From Acetofilamentum sp. (GTDB lineage Bacteria; Bacteroidota; Bacteroidia; Bacteroidales; JAFGXI01): DNA of 6,138 nucleotides. The stretch is from assembly GCA_020720565.1 (NCBI GenBank), contig DYOK01000162.1, forward strand, positions 1 through 6,138, given 5' to 3'. The notes beneath the pieces are model-generated. The model was not told where the DNA came from. It saw nothing but the letters and a program-made list of their open reading frames with translations, and ran no database searches. Made by a program: the position numbers and the translations under genes. This document shows, piece by piece, positions 5,657-6,138 of this stretch; the first letter of the stretch is position 1, and every line of letters starts with the position of its first letter.

Positions 5657-6138
5657 ATGAGAAGACTTTTAATATTTCTAATTTTCATTAGTCCGACAGT
5701 TGTATTCGGACAAGGGAAAGCAATTCCAATAAATATTTCATTTTTTAATGAATCAACTGCGATTCCTTTTACAAAATTTGTAACAACACCCATTCACCCT
5801 GGACTTCAATTAGGGAGTGAATTTAATTATAAGGTAAAAGAACATTCCCGACTTTTTCAGACTGCCAACATTAGTTATTTCTACCACAACTATCTGGCAC
5901 AAGGAATTGGACTTAACACTGAATTGGGATATGAATACCGTTTAAAGTTTGGACTTGCTTTTTCTGGACTTTTGGGTATTGGTTATATGCACACTTTTGC
6001 AACAGCAGAAGAATTTACGTTTACAAATGGACAATATGTAAAGAAATCTGATAAAGGCAACGCAAGATTATATCCATCATTCTCTATAGATATTGGCTAC
6101 TACATTAAAAAGACAGAAAAAAACAGCCCTAAAATATT
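5657..6138 (+). CDS. Exported protein with beta-barrel-like character, partial (3' end beyond the window)
   Basis: From the ATG 160 codons run without a stop to the window edge. I do not recognise the family. Residues 1-18 are a clear signal peptide: MRR, a hydrophobic core LLIFLIFISPTVVF, and cleavage probably after G18 before Q19, a common Bacteroidota pattern. The mature part has repeated short strands of alternating polar and hydrophobic residues ending in aromatics, such as GLQLGSEFNYKV (52-63), ANISYFYHNYL, LNTELGYEYRLKFGLAFSGLLGIGYMHTF and LYPSFSIDIGYYIKK. This suggests an outer-membrane beta-barrel of the kind often annotated 'outer membrane beta-barrel protein' or 'hypothetical protein'. 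That location is inference. The ATG is preceded by AAAGACAGCA, with no strong Shine-Dalgarno sequence. It has its own candidate promoter after the mutAB terminators, so it is probably a separate unit. It is more AT-rich than mutAB and contains no TCGA word. Confidence 0.78.
   Translation, partial: MRRLLIFLIFISPTVVFGQGKAIPINISFFNESTAIPFTKFVTTPIHPGLQLGSEFNYKVKEHSRLFQTANISYFYHNYLAQGIGLNTELGYEYRLKFGLAFSGLLGIGYMHTFATAEEFTFTNGQYVKKSDKGNARLYPSFSIDIGYYIKKTEKNSPKI

Noticed and set aside
5445..5660. 71-codon plus-strand open frame before the exported-protein gene
   Set aside because: It starts with TTG inside an AT-rich hairpin, has a biased Phe/Ile/Asn/Lys composition typical of chance frames in AT-rich DNA, and overlaps the start of the better-supported gene at 5657.

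Overview
The window looks like part of a Bacteroidota chromosome. The signs are start codons preceded by A-rich leaders with no Shine-Dalgarno sequence, -7 boxes of the TAnnTTTG type, AT-rich intergenic DNA, and a methylmalonyl-CoA mutase split into MutA and MutB subunits. This assignment is inferred from the sequence alone and the genus is not identified.

Left part, minus strand (1-652): a two-gene operon read leftwards. A small CxxC thioredoxin-fold protein of the TM0996/redox-active disulfide type is followed, with an 11-base overlap, by an ArsR-family winged-helix regulator carrying two CC pairs. A 6-8-6 inverted repeat lies exactly across the predicted -7 box of this operon and is a good candidate for the autoregulatory operator. 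Such pairs usually belong to arsenic or other thiophilic-metal response loci; any transport or reductase genes would lie beyond the left edge.

Middle (653-1275): about 620 bases without a convincing gene. It holds a GC-rich imperfect hairpin, a 14-bp perfect palindrome, a short repeat shared with the left edge, a perfect TAnnTTTG box followed by a 13-bp palindrome, and a small hairpin with a GTAA loop just before mutA.

Core (1276-5358): mutA and mutB, overlapping by ATGA, encode the two subunits of adenosylcobalamin-dependent methylmalonyl-CoA mutase, which interconverts (R)-methylmalonyl-CoA and succinyl-CoA. MutB carries the full catalytic and B12-binding set; MutA is the degenerate, non-catalytic partner. 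A strong intrinsic terminator follows.

Right part (5359-6138): AT-rich DNA with a second, weaker terminator-like hairpin, a possible 5'-truncated gene remnant on the minus strand, and the first 160 codons of an exported protein with beta-barrel-like character that runs off the window. The word TCGA, very frequent in mutAB, is absent from the last ~750 bases, so this part may have a different history. No mobile element, CRISPR array, RNA gene or cobalamin riboswitch was seen. Most of the window is ordinary metabolism; the points that merit a second look are the regulatory dyads and the unrecognised features near the right edge.
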